Shown here: in pieces, positions 12,480-25,023 of the stretch | How positions within the stretch are numbered: position 1 is the first letter of the stretch | How the letters are laid out: each line of letters starts with the position of its first letter | Source: Sipunculus nudus | Lineage: Eukaryota > Annelida > Sipuncula > Golfingiida > Sipunculidae | Reading direction: 5' to 3' | Length of the DNA stretch: 64,000 nucleotides | NCBI GenBank assembly: GCA_026874595.1 | Contig: CM049306.1 | Coordinates: 29,319,519-29,383,518 of the forward strand | The notes under the pieces: model-generated | Told to the model about the DNA's origin: nothing | Database searches by the model: none | The model's input: only the letters and a program-made list of their open reading frames with translations | Made by a program: the position numbers and the translations under genes

Positions 12480-13985
12480 CACTGTTTTCATTTTTTTAGA
12501 TAAAATCAAAGATTAAAATAGAGTTTGAAATTTGTATGATTGGGAAAAGATTTATAAAAAATATTGGTAACCTTTCCATGTACAAGAAAGACAACTGGCT
12601 TATAATTAACGGGGCGGATTTAAGGGGGGGGCCCTTTTTCTCGACATAAAAAAAAGCGAAATGGAAAACTGAGCGCTGTATACGGAGAAACAGAACTGGA
12701 TTTCGCATCATCATGCATTTTGAACTACCACCAATAGTGTCACTGCAGTCTGCATTTTCAAAATGTTTGTGATATGTGAGAGTTAAACTCCCTCGACCTC
12801 CCCCATGCCGCCTGCCAGATTCCCTTTCCCCAAACCTGTATCCGTCCGTGTAATATACTCAATTTGTATCGCGTCGTGTGTATTGTAAGGTGAGCTAAGC
12901 ATCATGATTTTTTTTCGTATCGTGAGAAGTTGTATCGTTATATCCCTAGTACAGAAAAAAATGACAGAGAAGCATGCACCCGGCTGATTAATCAACCTCC
13001 CATTTTCCCTAACGTTGATGATTAAAGCGCAGTTGCTGAAATCACTTTCGGCAAACATGCGCCACCTGTCATCCATGTTACAAACTAGAAAATTACCTCT
13101 GTCATTGAACTTACGCTGATTGTCTTTGTGAAACCTTAATTATTTTATGTGTGAAAATTTGTCAAACTTACAGCTGCAGGTAATAACTAATGTGAGCCAT
13201 AATTTGCTATTATATAACCTTTACTTTCAAGGCCTTTGATCGACCAGAGATCAAAAGACAGAATCAGTGCAATCTATTCACGTTATCAGTTAACTGAAAC
13301 ATACTAGTATGCGATGAGAGTCATTGCGCACCTGCGTGAACCTGGTCAGGGGCGGGTCCATGATTTTGGAAAGGGGGGGGGGGGTAAATCCAAAAGGCTA
13401 ATGAGAACACCTTAAAAGGTCGTCAGATTCACAAAAATGGCTGTGTCTAGGTTTTATGTTCATTGTATGTATGATTCACAAAAACAAAATATTTGAATCC
13501 ACAATCAAATGGAAGGAATAGATCCTTTTAATTTGAAATCGTCATTAAGAAGAGTGTCCTTTTCTTCAAAGTCAAGATCCATTAAGTCTTGGAATCGGCA
13601 GTGATGATTTGATTGGTCCATGGATACAGTTCTTTCAGTAATTCGTCAATACGAATTAATGCATCCGAATATTCTGGACATGAAAAAGACAATAATATAA
13701 GCACATATCATGTGTTTTTATGCTCAATATGCAGGTTAACTTTTTTTCAAAGAGTAATGTACAGGCTTATTCTATTTAAGAGGGTAAATCTTCAATTGTC
13801 AATTCCATCGTGTATGCCTTATGGGTCACCAAGCTCTGGCGAGATTGAGTTCAAAGTCCGGGATTCGTGGGTCCATATAAAAGCTTGGTTTATTTTTACT
13901 ATGATTTCATCATCTGCATCCCATAGCTGCATTTTGCTCTCTAATGTTCACCAAGCAGTATCAATAGTATAAATTGAGGTGTTTG
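12480..13985. other. Intergenic stretch with fragments of the G-run MITE family
   Basis: Motifs related to GGGGCGGATCCAG are followed by G-runs at about 12611 and 13347. A 119-codon open frame on the plus strand at 13613-13972 has no recognisable domain. I see no gene here. Confidence 0.4.
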
Positions 13986-14496
13986 GTCCTCAGTACCACC
14001 TGTGGGTCTTCTTTTGAGTGCGAACCGGTTTACAAATACAAAGTTGCTTGGTAGACGTCCTCTCAGGCCGCGTTTGAATATCAGCTTTATACTCTGGATT
14101 ACGCCACACCTTCATGAATAAATCATTTCCTTGATTGCTGTCTCTGATAAATGCGCCCTTCAATCCCGTCACCTGGCTGTCAATCATGTTGGGCTCTATT
14201 TTTCCTAGCATGCCCTTGTGGGCTGCAGTCATGGCCGCATTTACACAGAATCTATGGTATGAAGTATTGTTAACATGCCCATAATAGTCAAGATCCGTGG
14301 GACAAGCCGTCATCTTATGTAGATAATCAATTTTATCTGGAGCTGTGAAGCTTTGCACGATAAGTGGCTTGGAACCTTCTTCCCTCAAATTGCTGTACCT
14401 TTCTGACCACCATTTCAGAAGAACAGTGGGTTTCTTGGTATTTTTGTCAACGAACACAAATGTAATTGTGCTTGTCAAAAGCGATTCCTCGGACTG

Positions 14497-16348
14497 TTTT
14501 TAGCTCAGCCGACTGTAAGTCATCTGAGCTATAGTGATCACCCTTTGTCCGTCGTCCGTCCGGCCGTCCGGCCGGCCGTCCGTTAACCGGGCACAAATCG
14601 TAACCGTTAGACCTAGAAACTTTTAACTGTACATCCAGAGAGGTCCAGGGCAAATCTCTTTGGAAACCTGAAATTAGGTCAAGGTGACCTATATTTTGTG
14701 ACTTATGGGCCGAAAACATGATTTTTAGCATCCAGACAGTCAGAAGGGGCGCAAATTTAATCGATAAGGCCTAGAATCCTCCAATGTGACTTTTAGGAAG
14801 GTCCTAGACAAATCTACTTGAAAACCTGAAATTAGGTTATGGTGACCTATATTTTGTGACCTTCAGGCCGAAAACATGATTTCGTGTACCCTGAATGTCA
14901 GATGGGGAAAAATCGTATATGTGAGGCCTAGAATCCTTTAACTCAATATCCTGGGAGTTTCTAGGCAAATCTCCTTGGAAACCTGAATTTAGGTCATAGT
15001 GACCTATATCTTGTGACCTATGGGCCGAAAACATGATTTTGAGCACCCATACAGTCAGATGGGGAACAAATAGTATCCATTAAGCCTAGAATCCTCCAAC
15101 ATGACATTTAGGGAGATCCTAGTTAAATGTCCTTTGAAACCTGAAATTAGGTCACTGTGACCTATATTCTGCGACCTATAGGAAAAAAATGTCGTATGAA
15201 CACCCTGAATGTCAGATGGTGACAAATCATATCTGTAAGGCCTAGAATCTCCTTACACAATTTACTGGGAGGTTCTAGGCAAATCTCCTTGGAAACCTGA
15301 AATTAGGTCATGGTGACCTACATTTTGTGACCTACGAGACAAAAACCTGATTTTGAGCACCCTGAATGTAAGATGGGCACAAATCGTTTCTGTTAGGCCT
15401 AGAATCTTCTAATGCAACATCCTGGGAAGTCCTGGGCAAATCTCTTTGGAAACCTGAAATTAGGTCATGGTGACCTACATTTTGTGACCTACAGGCCAAA
15501 CAGGATTTTGAGCATCTAGAAAGTCAGGCAGGGCACACATTGTATTTGTTAGGCCTAGAATCTCCTAATGTAACACTCTTAGACGTCCTTGGCAAATGTC
15601 TGTGGAAAACTGAAATTAGGTCACCATGACCTAAATTTTGCAACCTTTAGGAAAAGAAGTCATAAAGGCACCCAACCAGTCAGTCAGTGCACACAATGTA
15701 TCTGTTAGGCCTTGAACTTTCTGAGACGTCCTTGGCCAATGTCCTTGAAAAACTGAAAATAGGTCACTGTGACCTATATTTTGCAACCTATCAGAAAAGA
15801 TGTCATATAAGCACCCAGACAGTCAGACAGGGCACAAATTATATCCATCAGGCCTAGAATCTTTTAATATAAAATTCAGGGAGCTCTTAGTCAAGTGTCC
15901 TTGGAAACCTGAAATTAGGTCATGGTGACCTATATTGTGTGACCTATGGGCTGAAAAATGGTTTTGAGCACCCAGACAGACAAGGCACAAATTGTATCCA
16001 TTAGCCCTAGAATCTTCTGACATGACATTCAGGGAAATCCTTGGCAATTCTCGTTGGAAACCTGAAATTGGATAATGGTGACCTATATTCTGCCAGCTAT
16101 GGAACAGAAACATGTACAGGCAGGGTACAAATTGTATCCATTTCCTTGGAACCCTCTATTGTGAAATCCAGGGGGGGGGGGTCCTGGGCAGGTCTCCTAT
16201 GAATCCTGAAATTTTTATTTTCTGTCCATTTTTTCAACACGGTAACTTTAGCTATAGGCTATTCTCACAGACAATATATGACATTAATAAAAAAATGAGC
16301 ACCCAGTCTAAATTAGCTGAGTGTCATGGCCCATGGGCCACTTGTTTA
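14497..16348. mobile_element. Repetitive element inserted in thioesterase copy A
   Basis: It starts with TTTTTAGCTCAG followed by a CCGTCCGTCC-rich segment and ends with GGGCCACTTGTTT. The intact copies B and C have no such sequence at the equivalent point of the exon, so the boundaries are defined to within a few bases by an empty-site comparison. Its inside is almost wholly a tandem array of about 157-bp monomers. It carries no transposase frame, so it is non-autonomous. Related termini occur at about 18690, 21432 and 40835. Confidence 0.75.
14640..16095. repeat. Array of ~157-bp monomers each with AGGTCAnnnTGACCT
   Basis: About ten monomers. Perfect AGGTCAnnnTGACCT palindromes are at 14676, 14991, 15149, 15305, 15462, 15618, 15761 and 15917 (start positions). 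Degenerate versions are at 14834 and about 16068. Spacings are 156-158 bases, apart from 143 and about 152. A further TGACCTA or GCAACCTA half-site follows most palindromes by about 10 bases. This sequence is the consensus vertebrate oestrogen response element. Whether any receptor binds here is unknown. Confidence 0.85.
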
Positions 16349-16689
16349 CTTCTCTGAAGAAGCAGAATGATGTTCTGCCCATGTAACTTAAGGAACAGTC
16401 CACATGGATGGGATACATGTATATTTGTTGACCCCTTTGGTGTAGCTTCATTTTTATCAGAAATTTGAGCATCCACGCACTCGGCATAAGTGAAATATAA
16501 CTCTTCTAGTTCTCTTTAGTCAAGAAATCCTTTGTCCCATACGAAATCACCTACAAGCTCGAGCAGAGACATTCCTTGCCAAAGACGGAAGCGGCCCTCG
16601 TAGTCAAGAGCATTGCGTCCCCATCCCGGCAAAGTGACTCACGAGCGAGCACCATCAAAAACTGTTTCCATGGGGACGAATGACTGTGT

Positions 16690-17860
16690 CTGAAATAGAA
16701 CGAACCAGATCTCTTCTATAATAGTCTCTGCGGTATATGGAGACATCTGTACATTTCGATGCATAATGCAAAGCTCATTTTTTTTTGTTTGAAACGTATA
16801 TATCGATCATTATTTAACCAATACATATCCTTAGCAAAAGCACAGAACACATCACAGCGACAACTAATACAGAATGTGCATACATACCATGGATAAAAAC
16901 AACGAATGGGCAAAGTCACAAGACAAGTGTAATTACACTGCATTTTGCACTAATATATACATGTGACATAATTTCATTAAATTTTGTGCGTTTTTTTTTA
17001 AAGAGTACATTCTACAAATGTATATTGCCTCCGACAAATTACAATAGGCTTATACCTTTATTTATAATAACTTGTAAGTCATACCTTATATGAAAATTAT
17101 CTTGCATTTGAACTGAATACAATTTAGAATTTGCATGAATTTACCATTAGTTAATTCATTTCATTGAGATTCAAGACAGTTGCGAAGAAAATTCGAGTTA
17201 TTAATTTGAGTTTATTATGAAACATTTTTGACATTATACTTTGAATCAATGTGGATATAGTACATGCCATGGCCGTAAGGATGTCTATTGAATTATAAAA
17301 CTATTCATAAGATACGAATATGATAATATTACTGGGTTTCAAGTGTCATACCCACGGTGTTAATACAATCTAGAGACGTTTATAACCTGCAGGTAAAACA
17401 TCAAAGCGAATCTCTGATGTTTTATCGAGACTTCACACCATTTGCATGGGACTGGCCGAAATTGTTCATAATTTACAGATGGTCTTATTAGACAGGCGGT
17501 CTTTCAGACACGTACTTTTCAAATTCTATGGCTTGTGTTATAGACAATGCCCTAGTCGAGTCCACACTGCCAAACTGCAAATCAGAGTTCAAGAGAATCA
17601 AGTCCAAGTCCTAAGTCCTCAAGCTTCGTGTCCAAGTCCACTGTGCTTGAGTTCTAGTCTTTTAAATACTCAGTCTATATCAAACAAAACATTCCGAGTA
17701 AAAGAAAATCTAAATATTTTTAGTTTATTTCTAAATTTTAATTGTTTATAAAATCAGTTATCTTATATACTTTTAAATTTTATATACTTATAAACACATG
17801 AGCTAATACTGTATAATTTCAATCTCCTTATATATTCACTATTTTACTTCAAGTTGTATA
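16690..17860. other. Intergenic stretch upstream of copy A
   Basis: No gene is recognised. A segment at about 17476-17516 matches, in reverse complement, part of 28450-28490, marking a shared small repeat (GGTCTTATTAGACAGG core). Confidence 0.4.
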
Positions 17861-17862
17861 AA

Positions 17863-17864
<2 letters not shown>

Positions 17865-17921
<57 letters not shown>
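17865..17921. repeat. (AT)n microsatellite
   Basis: About 28 AT units directly next to the following tandem repeat element. Confidence 0.9.
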
Positions 17922-17925
<4 letters not shown>

Positions 17926-18702
17926 TGGTTACAATTTGTGTCCTGTTCAAGGACGACAGCAATTTGAAGGTCTCAAAAATATAGAAAAATGCGTAAAAAT
18001 TCACAGAAAAAACAGGTGGCATCACGAGCCTGCAGGAACTGATGAAACACTCATGATCAATATGCATGAAAAGAATCATGGTGATCAATGCAATAGCTGT
18101 TCAGACAATGAAGCTTCAGTGTCAATTATTCAATTATTCTGGGGGGGGGGGGGGGGGGGTTCTTCTGAGCCCCATTGCCCGAAGGATATGGGTAAAAGAG
18201 ACCTCATTTCAGGTTTCCATGGAGATTTTTCAAGGACCTCCCTGGATGTCAAGTAAGAAAATTGTAGGTCCAATGATTACGATTTTTGCTTTGTTAACGG
18301 ACGACCGCATCTTTGAAGGTCTCAAAAATAGAGAAAAAAATGCGTAAAAATTCGAAAAGGTCCAGGTGGCGCCATCCGTCTGCAGGAAATGATGAAACAT
18401 TCTATGATGAATAAGCATACAAAAAATCATGGTGATCAATGCTGTTGTTATTTAGATACTGGAACCTCTGTATCAACGTTTTAATCATTCTGAGTGTTAC
18501 TTAAGTCCCATAGCTTAAAGGATATTTGTAACAGAGACATAATTTCAGGTTTCCAAGGAGATTTTTCCTTTTTTTGGACCTCCCTGGATGACAAGTTACA
18601 AGATTCTAAGTCAAGCGGTTACGATTTGTGCCTGGTAAACGGACAGACGGACGGACGACGAACAAAAACCGATCGCTTTAGCTCAGTCAGCTGAGATAAA
18701 GA
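17922..18702. mobile_element. Repeat element with two ~348-bp units and an AGCTCAG terminus
   Basis: The two units are in tandem (GAAGGTCTCAAAAATA at 17966 and again 348 bases on), each with a GTGGCGCC-related or GTGGCATC motif and a GGTTTCCATGGAGA-like stretch. A G-run of 19 lies at 18141-18159. The right end has CGGACGGACG followed by TTTAGCTCAGTCAGCTGAG, the same terminus family as the copy A insert in inverted orientation. Confidence 0.6.
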
Positions 18703-18704
18703 AA

Positions 18705-20225
18705 ATACTCAAAACCCCTTAAAGCCTCCCAACGGGGATATACTGAAATATACTGACAATAAATAACCACAGGCTGCGAAATCACAAGCGCGAAGCGGCA
18801 TCTGTCATCTTTCTGCACGTAGGCCTTTGTAGCCTTCACGTTCCCCCTCGAAACAGCGGGAGGCAGCGACATCCTGCACTCGATAGAGTTATTTCTTTAT
18901 TTCCTTGTGCTGCCTTCTCTCGGCTGTATTATTAACTAAAACGGCCCTTGATCAGAGGAGTGCTATGGGTAACCGAGCAAGCGGGAATGTGAAAATACAA
19001 CCAATGGCCTGTGTTAAATACAATTTTCTATGACGTGTACCTTAATGTAAGGAAAATTCAACCATGATAGGAAATATATATTATAATTATTCTCTAATGT
19101 AACTGGACAAAATGCTCTGGTGCCCATTTCCTTGCCATCCTAAATGTAAGTAAAATCACAGCGATCGCATCAGTTTCTCAACCGTGGTTTCATCCAGTGC
19201 CATGAAACTTTGAATATTCATAGGTGGTGTCCAGTTCCAGAAGACTGTTGGCGCATTGTTTGACGCATTCCTCCCCTCTATTGATGACGCAGCAAAATTA
19301 CAGCAATGGTTAAAGTTTCTCAGCTTTGGTTTCATCTAGTGTTCTGTAACCTGTGTTTTTTTTCATAAATTGTTCCATCAAATCTGTCCAATTCGGACAA
19401 GTTCGAAATTTGATGACCTTGTTAGCATACACATTTGATGACCTTGTTAGCTTACACAATTTGGAGATAAAAAAAAATTCGACCGGCCAGTTTTTTTTTC
19501 AAATTTCTCTTATACACCTTGTAGAAACAAGTCATGATCGCCCTTGCAAAGATTAATAAGATTTAAGCCAGTCGATTTTTATGTCAGAAGGTCACAGGTT
19601 AAGGTCACACGTGACAGATAATCTCAATGTGGTTTTCAGATGAAATTCCTGTTGTGAATGTTAGGTTATATAGTATCATGTAAGTAAGTTGACCTAATTA
19701 AGGGTCACTTGTTTTAAACTCCAGAGCCCTATAAATATATACCCAAATAAGATAAACATAAGCTATAAACACGGATCTATACCAGTACAGCGTATCACAT
19801 CATATTATGTACAAATACAATGTAGCCTTATATTGAACATACAGTAACAGTTTATCCACAACAAAAAAGTCTCATACAACGTCTTGTCGTAGTAGACTAG
19901 AGTATATTTAGGATGCCTGCAGCAAGATGGCTATCTCAAGCCTTTTCTGGTTTAGTCATCTTTGTTTTATACGAAACTGTTTGTCACACAACACACGCAG
20001 CGGACATTTATTCCCGGGAACTTTCACGCAAAAGTCCAGAAAGTCACTTAACGTCTAGGGTATAACAAAACAGGTTTTTTTTCTTATAACGTCCAAGAAT
20101 TGGCCTTCACCGCCGTAGAGTGGCTCCAATCTCACAATACAATTCTTCAACAGTTCTTAGGCTTTCGCCAGCCGTTAACTGGCTCTAACTTACAAAATAC
20201 AAAGTCCACGAAAGTTCTAACGCCC
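18705..20225. other. Intergenic stretch, no gene recognised
   Basis: It includes a near-duplicate of TTGATGACCTTGTTAGC at about 19409 and 19435. Nothing else stands out. Confidence 0.4.
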
Positions 20226-20229
20226 TCCT

Positions 20230-20610
20230 CGGTTAATCAACACAGCACGTCTCGTTGTAGGATTTTCCCCAAAGATAATAGAAAACAACACAGGATTTAA
20301 GGTTTAAATATCAGAATAGCCAAAATTTCTGTCCTTACCATATACTGCCAGTCTAATAGTTAAACGTGATACACAGGATGCTAGAACGGTCGCGGCAGGC
20401 TACTGAACTTCGCCTTATATCGATTATCGTTAAGCCCCTTAACACGTATAAATGACTAAACCTAGCGCTTCAATGACAATCATAAGAGTGGTATATCTTT
20501 GCGCCCGGCTCCAGCCTACTTCACAATAAGGTGGACTATTAATGGTCATTCCATATATAGATAATGGGGTGGCAGGTATAGGCCTGATGTTTTACATTCT
20601 CACCAGTTTT
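20230..20610. repeat. Duplicated block shared with 36415-36810
   Basis: Both blocks contain GGTCGCGGCAGGCTACTGAA, TACTGCCAGTCTAATAG and CCCCTTAACACGT in the same order and orientation. The block lies upstream of thioesterase copy A (this one) and copy C (the other), which supports a segmental duplication of more than the coding exons. Confidence 0.7.
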
Positions 20611-21424
20611 GACTTTTTCTCCCCAGGGCGACCATGGAGTCAGGATTATATCAGGACTTCAATGAACGTTCTCGAACTATCTACATGGAAATTACCAGCT
20701 AACCCTCCCAGAAGCTTCTAGACATCAAGAATCATCTGTCAGCTAATCATAACAATATTAAATATAATCAAATACGTTTCCCTGACTATATCTTGTTATT
20801 CTATGAAGCTCCCATTTAACATAGCCTGACCTGGTCAATACATTTGTGTTACTGTTCATGTCTATTATGTTCCTGGTTCACCACTTGTATTTCTCCTTTC
20901 TTTATCTTCAGGTTGTATTTCTGAAATGTATGCAATAAGTCGTTATGCAGTAGGCATATCAAATGCCATTACACCAGATGGACGATTTTTACTGAGACAC
21001 ATTCAAGATTAACATTCTAGATGGACCAACGCTTTCATTTTGTAAGACAAATCTTCTGTTTAGTTCTTTGGAATATTTTTGATCAACAACATAATATAAA
21101 TTAATGAATAGGTGTGGTAGGTAGATTTTGAACGGAATTCATTCTGCATCACATTCACATTATTACCCGAATGTATGTGTACTTCTGAAAATATTAAGTC
21201 TGTTTCAATTTTCACGACATTTCACAAAACAAGTGACCCATACGTCATGACGCTCAACTGACTAGAAAGACATTCACAAGAGGAATTTTATCATATAAAT
21301 GCCAAATTTTGTAGGTGGTATCCCCATCAAACTGTATCTTCAATATCAACAAGAAGAAAAAGTTTCTTGATAATTTGTCCAGCCCTTCCCATAAAATATA
21401 GCCTTTTTGTATGCAGTCAGCTGA

Positions 21425-21650
21425 GCTAAAAATGACCATGCAAATGTTCAAGGACATCCCTGGATGTCAAGACCGAAGATTCTAGGTCCAACGGTAAAGT
21501 TTTGTACCCTGTCTGACTGCCTGGTGCTTAAAATACTTTTTGGCCAGTAATATAGGTCACCATGACCTAATTTCAAGTTTCCAACGAGATTGCCTAGGAC
21601 CTGCCATGTTAGAATGTCATGTTAGAAGATTCTGGGCCTAGGCTGCCATG
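21425..21650. mobile_element. Decayed copy of the AGCTCAG/AGGTCA repeat family
   Basis: It has AGTCAGCTGAGCTAAAAA at about 21417-21434, then CCTGGATGTCAAG, and AGGTCACCATGACCT at about 21559. The same elements occur in the copy A insert in inverted order. There is no open frame. Confidence 0.5.
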
Positions 21651-22219
21651 TATAACGGTTACTCCAAACCAGAGCAGTGATGTAGTCGAATCGAAAGCAT
21701 TCGAGTCCGAGTGCAAATCTGAGTCCAGGCAACTCGAATCCTAGTCCGAGTCCTTGAGGTTCGAGTCCAAGTCCAACATTTTCCACTATGTCCAAGGCAC
21801 TTGGAACCCGAGTAAGAGTCTAATGCAATTCTCAATTACAATTTTTTTAAATGGATATTTGAGATAATCATGTGTATTTTTATGTTATTTTTTTTTAATA
21901 TTTTACAGTTTACACATGTATTACCTCCCAATCCTGAACTTAAGCTTGGAAAATATCGTTTTGTGTAGGACTGATTTTCTATTGGTAGTTCACGCATGGA
22001 AATTAGTCTTTATAATATACTTGATAGAGCTTTTATCTATACTTAAGATGGAATCAGCATGATTTCTTGGGTCCTTTTGTCTCCGAGTCAGAGTACAATT
22101 GAGAGTCCAGGACCCTCGTGTCCAAGTAATAGTCAGAGTCACTAAAAATGTGGACTCGGGTCTGGACTCCTGTCATTCTCCGGACTCTAATCCTACATTA
22201 CCGAACCAGAGCATGCCAA

Positions 22220-23040
22220 ACCGTTCATTACTCAATATAAAACCTATTCAGTGACCCCTGCTCATGAATATTTATAGGACTCTTTGACCTGTACGGATGT
22301 GTACTACTCCGTATAACATAGATCCTATAATTCTTTGTCAAGGTCGACACCGCAGCCCCTTTGTCGCACACAGGTAGGGTCTGCAGCAAACGGCACCAGT
22401 GACTACTTTTCATGTGAAAATTTAGGACATGAAACGGACCATTCTAGAACTGTTATATATATGAAGCCCACCTTTACACGGTGACTTCCTCAAACCAAGG
22501 GATACTGGCAATCACATACCGTAAAAAAGAATGTCCATTTATCAAACAAGTGTACTTTGTTCCTGGTGTCCCAGTTAACAGTCTGTTCGCTCGCACGTAG
22601 CATCTGGGTCACTTGGTCAAACGTCTGGAAATATGCGACACAATTATAATCAAGCGTGATGCGAAGGCAAAATCTTTCTTAGTTAGATAATTCTTGCACC
22701 TTTCCCGACTCTTGGTAAATTTGTATTATATCTGGTTATTAATATTGTTATCAATATTAATGACTAAAACTTCCACGATAGAACGTTTTTATGATAGGAC
22801 TGTATGGATGGTAACAATTTTATTGTACACTTGTTGACGAGGATATTGTGAAGTTTGTGCAAAACTTAAAGTACTTGTCTGTAATTTTCAACAGCACAGG
22901 TCCATCAATTATAATTCATACGGTTTAAGATGAAATGTGAGGTAACCTATTTTACGCACCAAAGAGGGCGCTGAAACCAACTTAAGAATATTAAAGCGGG
23001 TTTCAAGGATTGGTTCACACAGAAACACACACATGCAGGC
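22220..23040. repeat. Left copy of the duplicated 3' flank (pair with 30490-31910)
   Basis: Shared landmarks include TTTGTCGCACA, GACCATTCTAGAACT, AATGTCCATTTATCAAA and CACCAAAGAGGGCGCTGAAA, in the same order. The right copy has extra DNA between the two halves. The block lies 3' of thioesterase copy B, and its partner 3' of copy C. Confidence 0.75.
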
Positions 23041-23050
23041 ACAAAATGTA

Positions 23051-23215
23051 CAGTGGAACCTCTCCTAGGGGGCACCTCTATAAAGTGGGCACCTCTATAA
23101 AGTGGGCACTTTTGGGCAGTCCCGTTTTTTCTTCTCTTTATTATGTTTCGCTAATGTGGGCACCTCTATATTCTGTAAAGTGGACATTTTTTGAGAGCTA
23201 ATGTGGGACCTTACA
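23051..23215 (+). mobile_element. Fragment of a CAGTGGAACC MITE family
   Basis: It begins with TA-CAGTGGAACCTCTC and contains repeats of CACCTCTATAAAGTGGGCA. It shares its end with the complete MITE at 27991-28118. No clear right end. Confidence 0.45.
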
Positions 23216-23219
23216 GATT

Positions 23220-24495
23220 TTCAAGGTTGAACTATCTCATTATATCAACTTTGTAAGCCTTCTTTATAGTGCTTTTAAAGTTATTAAGATAATATTAATT
23301 CTTAATTATTTATTAATAATAATCATAAATTTCAATAATAACAATCAAGACAAATGAACCAAAATCAAAGGTGTACAAATGAACATTGAATAATAATGAT
23401 TATAATCTACTCGACTCAAGATAGCTTGGGATGCATGCATATTAATTAGATTAATACACTGTATGTGTGCAGCGGCTCAAGTCAGAAATCACCCCAGACT
23501 AGATGCCCTGTGCTTATTAATAAATATTAGTTTGTTTGACTACCAAGAGTGGAAGGAAGCCCTGCTCATTCACCCAGTTAATTCTCTGTGATGAGGTGAC
23601 ACAGCTAAATGCCCCTCTGGTCCATCACTGGTAGTCAGAATACATGCCCGCTAGACCAGGGCAGTGTTTATTCAACAGTTGTTACATAAAAATTCATACT
23701 GTTAAAATGGTGTTTAACCTGGACTCTCTAATAGCAGATGCAAAGCTACAACGTGCACTTTGCCTCAAACAATCTACAATCACAGACATTTTCACCAAGA
23801 AATAAGAATTGTGACAATTTAACACATTCATCCAAAGTGTATCACACACTTCAAATGTTTTATGGACTTCCAGTAGCTGGATTAATGTTCTTGTTTTACT
23901 TACTTGTAACCTTGATATAGAATGTTTTCTTAAGATGATAGTATTTAGATTAGTGACGTACTGTCTTTGCTTTTTAACTTGCATATTCATTTTGATCAGA
24001 AAATGAATAGATTTCAAAGAATATATTATTAAGAATTATTACTATCCATACTTATGCTATATACCACATGCTTCTTTGCCATTTTGTGCTAATAAAATAT
24101 TTTAAAAAATGAATTAATATATATATATAAATATATCTGCAAAAGGTGATATTTATTTGGATAATCATACTTTAAAAAATTCTAAACAGCTTAAGAATCA
24201 AGATGTTTGTGCGATTCATATAATACATGTAGACTGTAGCTCAATGTTCTTATCTCAATAAATTGTACAAGATAACAGGAAGGTGTAAATTCCTTTGGAT
24301 TTTGACATATGAAATTGGCCACTGCATGGTGTATTTACTTTATTACGCTTCATAAATTTCAGCTAAACATCTATACATATTCCGGAAGAAGGAAAAATGA
24401 AAAAGACAAATACGTATATAGTGTGAGAAGGGGATCAGTTCATTTAATGGAGTAAAAACGGCTATTTCATATATTTCCGTTTTGTTTCTTCTTAA
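23220..24495. other. Intergenic stretch, no gene recognised
   Basis: AT-rich, with only short unsupported open frames. The part from about 24120 to 24480 resembles 32220-32560 (the same order of CTCAATGTTCT, GTGTAAATTCC and TTACGCTT), so it belongs to the B/C duplication. Confidence 0.5.
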
Positions 24496-24500
24496 TCAAT

Positions 24501-24709
24501 CAGGGGCGGATCCAGTGTGTGTGTGGGGGGGGGGTCAAGGAGGGGTCCTGAATCCCCCTCCCCCCCCCCCCCCACCCCGTTGGGAACCCAAACAACCTTT
24601 TTTTAGGGTTTCAAACCAAATCTAGCGACCCTGACCCCCTCCTTCCCTCCTTTAGGTTTTCTTTCAGTCTTCCTGGGCGTCACTTTCCGAAATCCTGGAT
24701 CCGCCCCTG
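24501..24709. mobile_element. Complete MITE with perfect 15-bp inverted ends
   Basis: CAGGGGCGGATCCAG at 24501-24515 and CTGGATCCGCCCCTG at 24695-24709 are perfect inverse complements, 209 bases overall. G- and C-runs lie just inside the left end. The flanks TCAAT and TCATT may be a weak target duplication. Related single ends occur at about 7071, 12611, 13347 and 31008. Confidence 0.8.
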
Positions 24710-25023
24710 TCATTGCATCCACTTCTTATATCATCTGATTATATAACAGGAACATTACTTTCGATAATATAGTTTACAGTCAGGTACGTGAGAAATAAGG
24801 GGCATACAATATCACGTGATTTATTGGTTGCAACTCCGTGAGGAAGATTCTGATATAGATGATTTCAGTCATGCATCGCTCCCCTCCCCATTCCTTATTT
24901 CAGCGAACTTTTTTTTCTTGTCCTGGCATAGCACACAATATATCAGTGCAAGTTCGCTATTCAGAGAAAATAATGATTAAGCTTAAAATTAAAGCTTAGC
25001 TGCAACTGGAAGCACTGATCGGT

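Larger units (their letters stand above)
14030..16689 (-). pseudogene. Thioesterase-like copy A, disrupted
   Basis: This is homologous to the final coding exon of copies B and C, but broken. The 3' part lies at 14030-14494 and the 5' part at 16349-16689, split by a 1.85-kb insert. In the 5' part the frame has a TAA stop at 16516-16518 (minus strand) where the intact copies read an isoleucine codon. In the 3' part an 11-nt deletion just after the GACGTCCTCTC motif shifts the last about 20 codons. The splice acceptor TTTCAG before the exon is still present at about 16690. The upstream coding exons seen in B and C were not found on this side. The DxDxxGHVNN motif survives. I infer a dead member of the tandem family. 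Confidence 0.8.

Noticed and set aside
13613-13972. 119-codon plus-strand frame
   Set aside because: No recognisable domain, no splice context and no counterpart beside copies B or C.
14447-16113. Several minus-strand frames sharing peptides such as MLKIMFSAH and SGFQGDLP
   Set aside because: They arise from the 157-bp tandem repeat. The periods are not kept in frame and each frame stops within one or two monomers.
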